A stretch of DNA of 64,000 nt from VGSG01 sp040756375 (lineage in GTDB: Bacteria; Desulfobacterota; Desulfomonilia; Desulfomonilales; Desulfomonilaceae), in contig JBFLZC010000004.1 of NCBI GenBank assembly GCA_040756375.1, forward strand, positions 124,001 through 188,000, written 5' to 3'. Shown piece after piece: positions 60,993-64,000 of the stretch. The notes under the pieces are model-generated. The model had not been told where the DNA came from and ran no database searches. It saw nothing but the letters and a program-made list of their open reading frames with translations. Position numbers and translations under genes: made by a program. Each line of letters begins with the position of its first letter. Position 1 is the stretch's first letter.

Positions 60993-63668
60993 TCAGCTCT
61001 TGAGCAGTTCCTGAATTATTTGCTCACTCTTCATCTTAGCCATAATCGTAGACTTACATGCGGGGTGAGACAATACTCTTATTTTCCCTACCCATTTATC
61101 GAACTCCTTACTTTCCATGGGGCTTTTCGAGTCCACCACTTGCCCTTTCCAAAACAAATCCACTTCCCGTAAGCCCAACTTGTCTTCAGGGACATAATAG
61201 ATGGCTTCTTTGGTCGTGCGGGTCCGCAGAGCCTTTAAGGGCACGTCAAACAATACTATTGGGACGGACCCGTGCTTTTCGCGAAATGCGTTCTCATTGA
61301 ACTCGGAACCACAGGCAGCTACAAGCGCCTTTTCCAAATTACTGCGTCGCTCTTCTTGTTGTTCCGGATGATTCCTAATGCGCTCTTGCCTAAAAGCATC
61401 ATATATAGCGTCGTAATCAAGGCTGGCCCGTTCATGGGATAGGACCGCAATTCTCTTATAGAGTTGCCGTGCTCGAATCATTTCAAGCAAAGCCCTCCCC
61501 TGTGCATCAGCATGAGGCCACAAGAATGAAATCACGCTTTCATCGCTCGGAGTCAAATGGGAATAGGGAACGCACGCGGACTCATCAACGCCGAAACTTG
61601 ACATCGCGTCCAGCGAGGATGGTTGAACGCCGAACGGTGTCAGGTCTTCGCGATTCCCGTGGTCGATCCGACCCAGCCCAAGTGGATAAACGCAGAAGTT
61701 ATTGAAGCTACGTATGAAATCGTCGAGTCGATCGTTGGACGATAGATCGATTACTATACGTCTAACTACAAACGTCAGCATTGCCTTTAGGGTCCGTACG
61801 GTATGATGCCAATATACTTGTCGAAACATCTCCTGCCGGGCCCGCCAAATGCTGTCAGCTACGGCAAGCGCTTTTTCTGTCACGCCAATCTCAGCCACCT
61901 CCAGCTCTTCGTCGGGGTCGTCCTTATTCTTGATTCGAAAACAAACCGTGAGATTGCGGAGCAAACGGCCCCTGTCAATGTTCCGAGCGAAAGTAACGCC
62001 AGTGTGAAGTGAATCGCGCTCCAAGTAATCGATCTTGTCAACATCCAGCGGACCGCTAATAATTGATTTTAATATCCTGTCCCTGAAGGGCGATTTCTCG
62101 TCTGCATTCATAATAGCGAGTACTGTACTTAGGTCCGTGTCCCATTCTGCACGGATGACATCTTTCAGGCTTCTTCCCGAATAGCAATCCCAGCGCGTCA
62201 GCATATCCTCAGCATACCGATCATGTGCGAAACGATCATACGCCTCGGCCAAGTCATGTGCCATCGGGTAGTGCCCTATGTCGTGTAGCAGACTCGCAAG
62301 CAGGAGTGCCTCTATGCTTGATGTAGACATAATAGAGCGAAAGACGCAGCTATTTTCGTCATACCAGAGTGCGCGAACCATCTCACAGCATTTTTCGAAT
62401 GCTCCCAAAGAATGCACTGCGCGAGTATGGGTTGCCCCAGGATAAACCAGAGAGACAAAACCCAATTGGGACACTTGCGTCAAGCGAACAAAAGAAGGGT
62501 GGTTGATCACTGCCTTAACCCGTGGCGACAGGGGAACCCGCCCCCCGGGGATCTGAATGTATTTGCTCAACGTCGATTTCAGTTCCGGGATCTCCCCCTC
62601 GAGATCGTATAAATTCAAGAGCTTTTCGAAATCTTCGAGGGCTTCGTCGGCTGATTCATATTTCAGCTCTTGCATTCTCGCCAGCGAAAGCCCGGGAAAG
62701 ACGTCAACTCTCAACGCTCCATCGGTGTGTTCAACTCTTTGTCCATCCAAGAGTCTCACTGCAATTAGCGTCAAATACCGCCACTGGTAAGGAGTAAAGA
62801 CCGAATCGCGATTTTCCTTTTGTTCCTTTTCTCTAATTTTGCCGAGGACCGTTTGGATTGTTCTCCCAAATGAAAAGAGGTCAAAGACCTTGCTCAACTC
62901 CTTCCATTCTATTACAGCAGCGTTGCCACCAGAATCCGATGAATGCACCATCTTCTCTTTCAGACGCGGGTGAGCATATTCGGGAGTATAATACACAGTA
63001 GTTTCATCATCTTCGCTCTTTCCGGGTCTTGCGAAATGCTTTGCGTAGCCGAGGTCGGCTACTAGAGCTGGTGACTTGTGAGCAATAAACACATTCCCCG
63101 GTTTGATGTCACAGTGGACTATTCCACTTGCGTGCAAGAAACTCAAACCCAACGCGACGTCTCTAAGATACGTGACGATAGCATCTCCGTTTAGGGAATC
63201 CAAATTGGAAACGATATATTTGTCAAAATCTTCAATGCCATCCAGAAATTCCATCAAAAAGTAAGGGAGCACGTACCGCTGATCTTCTATGATTGTCTCA
63301 ATTTGATCAGAGAGATAGATCTTTATGATATTGTGGTGCGTAAGACTTGCCAACTTGTCGCTCTCGGCGGTGAATACACGTATGATTTTGTCCAGTTTGC
63401 CATAGCGCGGTCTGGGTAGCTTTAGCGCTCGACTTTGATTCAATTTCTGGTCTTTTACTTCCCAGACAGTAGCCGTGCTCCCCAGCCCAACAGCTCTCAA
63501 CAGCACAAGCGGCCGCAGCTTCTCACTGATTTGCGGGATAAGTTGCGCAAAGACAGGCCGCTCTGTAGTGAAATCAAGAGCCTTGCGTTTGTCCGAGTAA
63601 ACCTCCTCAAGGCTCTTCAACAGTTCCTCATTTGCGTGTGAAAGTTCCGAATTCGGCGAGTCAGGCAT
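60993..63668 (-). CDS. Protein kinase fused to SAMHD1/dGTPase-like HD phosphohydrolase
   Basis: The 891-aa protein has a Hanks-type kinase (about 55-350): GLGSTATVWEVKD loop, Lys83 in ALKLP, H185-C-D187 with IKPGNVF, D205-L-G (DLG for DFG) and YYTPEY. From about 378 an HD domain of the SAMHD1/dGTPase class (COG1078) follows: His419 in THTRAVHSLG, H462-D463 in LLHDIGHYPMAH and Asp544 in LDVDKIDYLERDS, so all metal ligands and the catalytic histidines are present. dNTPases of this kind deplete dNTPs during phage infection. The long C-terminal region (640-891) is unassigned. Coding style looks more AT-rich than the neighbours, hinting at transfer. Confidence 0.9.
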   Translation of the reverse strand: MPDSPNSELSHANEELLKSLEEVYSDKRKALDFTTERPVFAQLIPQISEKLRPLVLLRAVGLGSTATVWEVKDQKLNQSRALKLPRPRYGKLDKIIRVFTAESDKLASLTHHNIIKIYLSDQIETIIEDQRYVLPYFLMEFLDGIEDFDKYIVSNLDSLNGDAIVTYLRDVALGLSFLHASGIVHCDIKPGNVFIAHKSPALVADLGYAKHFARPGKSEDDETTVYYTPEYAHPRLKEKMVHSSDSGGNAAVIEWKELSKVFDLFSFGRTIQTVLGKIREKEQKENRDSVFTPYQWRYLTLIAVRLLDGQRVEHTDGALRVDVFPGLSLARMQELKYESADEALEDFEKLLNLYDLEGEIPELKSTLSKYIQIPGGRVPLSPRVKAVINHPSFVRLTQVSQLGFVSLVYPGATHTRAVHSLGAFEKCCEMVRALWYDENSCVFRSIMSTSSIEALLLASLLHDIGHYPMAHDLAEAYDRFAHDRYAEDMLTRWDCYSGRSLKDVIRAEWDTDLSTVLAIMNADEKSPFRDRILKSIISGPLDVDKIDYLERDSLHTGVTFARNIDRGRLLRNLTVCFRIKNKDDPDEELEVAEIGVTEKALAVADSIWRARQEMFRQVYWHHTVRTLKAMLTFVVRRIVIDLSSNDRLDDFIRSFNNFCVYPLGLGRIDHGNREDLTPFGVQPSSLDAMSSFGVDESACVPYSHLTPSDESVISFLWPHADAQGRALLEMIRARQLYKRIAVLSHERASLDYDAIYDAFRQERIRNHPEQQEERRSNLEKALVAACGSEFNENAFREKHGSVPIVLFDVPLKALRTRTTKEAIYYVPEDKLGLREVDLFWKGQVVDSKSPMESKEFDKWVGKIRVLSHPACKSTIMAKMKSEQIIQELLKS

Positions 63669-63716
63669 TGAACGGGTGTTCCATACACTTAGGACTTTGG
63701 TGTTGGGGAGGGAGGG

Positions 63717-64000
63717 CTAGTCAAGCACAATCCCTAGCTCCAGGAGTCTTGTAGTCATTGCTTCAACGGAAACGTCAAAGAACGTGACCAGTGATGGTCC
63801 GGTTGCCTCTGATTGATATGTCGCGATGGTTCTGGCTAACGACCCTCTGCTCAAAGGTTCCGAGATGCGGCCAGGATGGCCAATGCTGCATATCTGGTTG
63901 GCCCGGTTTGAAACAACCGTGATCTCATTGCATTGAAGAAATTCCCGGAACTTAATCTTCACAGCCTTACTGGGCATGAGGAGCTCTGCAGCGAATCGAT
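63717..64000 (-). CDS. ImmA/IrrE-family metallopeptidase, C-terminal part
   Basis: The frame is open to the window edge. It reads RFAAELLMPSKAVKIKFREF just inside the edge, then a hydrophilic segment, and ends FFDVSVEAMTTRLLELGIVLD. 'FAAELLMP' and 'VSxEAMxxRLxxLG' are the two hallmarks of the C-terminal half of ImmA/IrrE peptidases; the HExxH would lie beyond the window. The internal ATG at 63977 has no convincing ribosome-binding site and is probably not the start. ImmA-type proteases cleave repressors upon DNA damage or phage signals. The gene lies 48 bp upstream of the kinase-HD gene on the same strand. Confidence 0.7.
   Translation of the reverse strand, partial: RFAAELLMPSKAVKIKFREFLQCNEITVVSNRANQICSIGHPGRISEPLSRGSLARTIATYQSEATGPSLVTFFDVSVEAMTTRLLELGIVLD

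Noticed and set aside
60759..61172. Short frames on both strands between TetR and the kinase-HD gene
   Set aside because: No ribosome-binding site and no recognisable product; one of them runs into the 3' end of the kinase-HD gene.
63717..63977. Complete 86-aa gene starting at the ATG at 63977
   Set aside because: The frame remains open upstream to the window edge, and the residues before this ATG (FAAELL) belong to the ImmA/IrrE signature.

Overview
The window looks like a chromosome segment of a strictly anaerobic, large-genome Desulfobacterota (deltaproteobacterial) organism. This is inferred from a heterodisulfide-reductase HdrB (with what looks like the tail of an HdrC before it), three DUF362 proteins (two with Tat signals, one with ferredoxin clusters), an Isf-type flavoprotein, a sulfoacetaldehyde acetyltransferase, many TPR/CHAT and kinase/cyclase signalling genes, and a heavy load of short palindromic repeats. 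No rRNA, tRNA, CRISPR array or transposase gene was found. The contig carries a 91-base poly-G run plus 10 N (52551-52651), so it is a draft assembly.

Layout. 1-10 kb: HdrB, DUF362 redox proteins, a CMD-family periplasmic protein, an FMN/Fe-S flavoprotein, an AraC regulator, a DUF6599 protein and a nitroreductase. 10.7-20.6 kb: a GH17-GT2 fusion with a companion clan-A glycoside hydrolase (beta-glucan synthesis/remodelling), two metallo-beta-lactamase-fold hydrolases, a very unusual Cys/Pro-rich exported protein, a dienelactone hydrolase and a PocR-domain sensor. 21-28.5 kb: an ankyrin protein, an AhpD-like protein, two multi-spanning GT-C-like membrane proteins, an alpha/beta hydrolase coupled to a secreted protein, and a DUF3467 protein.

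29-50.7 kb is the most integrated part. It holds a periplasmic TPR-CHAT protease-like protein and a CHAT-less paralogue, then an export set (periplasmic adaptor, TolC, a PqqD-M50-HlyD fusion, a GAF-TM-HlyD fusion). These are followed by a Ser/Thr kinase with its own cyclic-nucleotide-binding domain, a PP2C phosphatase, a DUF4384 protein, a CHASE2 class III adenylate/guanylate cyclase, a truncated CHASE2 paralogue and a membrane winged-helix protein. A cyclase, a cNMP-gated kinase and a phosphatase side by side suggest a complete second-messenger phospho-relay, possibly controlling the exporter and the CHAT protein. That link is inference.

51-60.5 kb: a ketopantoate-reductase-like gene, a small metallopeptidase, then a TetR-led operon with two ThDP enzymes (one Xsc-like), an MFS transporter, an epimerase and an SDR, probably for organosulfonate or related C2 metabolism. 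61-64 kb: a protein kinase fused to an intact SAMHD1/dGTPase-type HD domain, preceded by the C-terminal part of an ImmA/IrrE-family metallopeptidase gene that runs off the window. This pair looks like an undescribed defence or stress module and is the strongest candidate for a new system.

The repeats fall into several families. One 187-bp element (49966-50152) can be shown to be an insertion, because a paralogous empty site exists 1.7 kb away and a 10-bp direct repeat flanks it.
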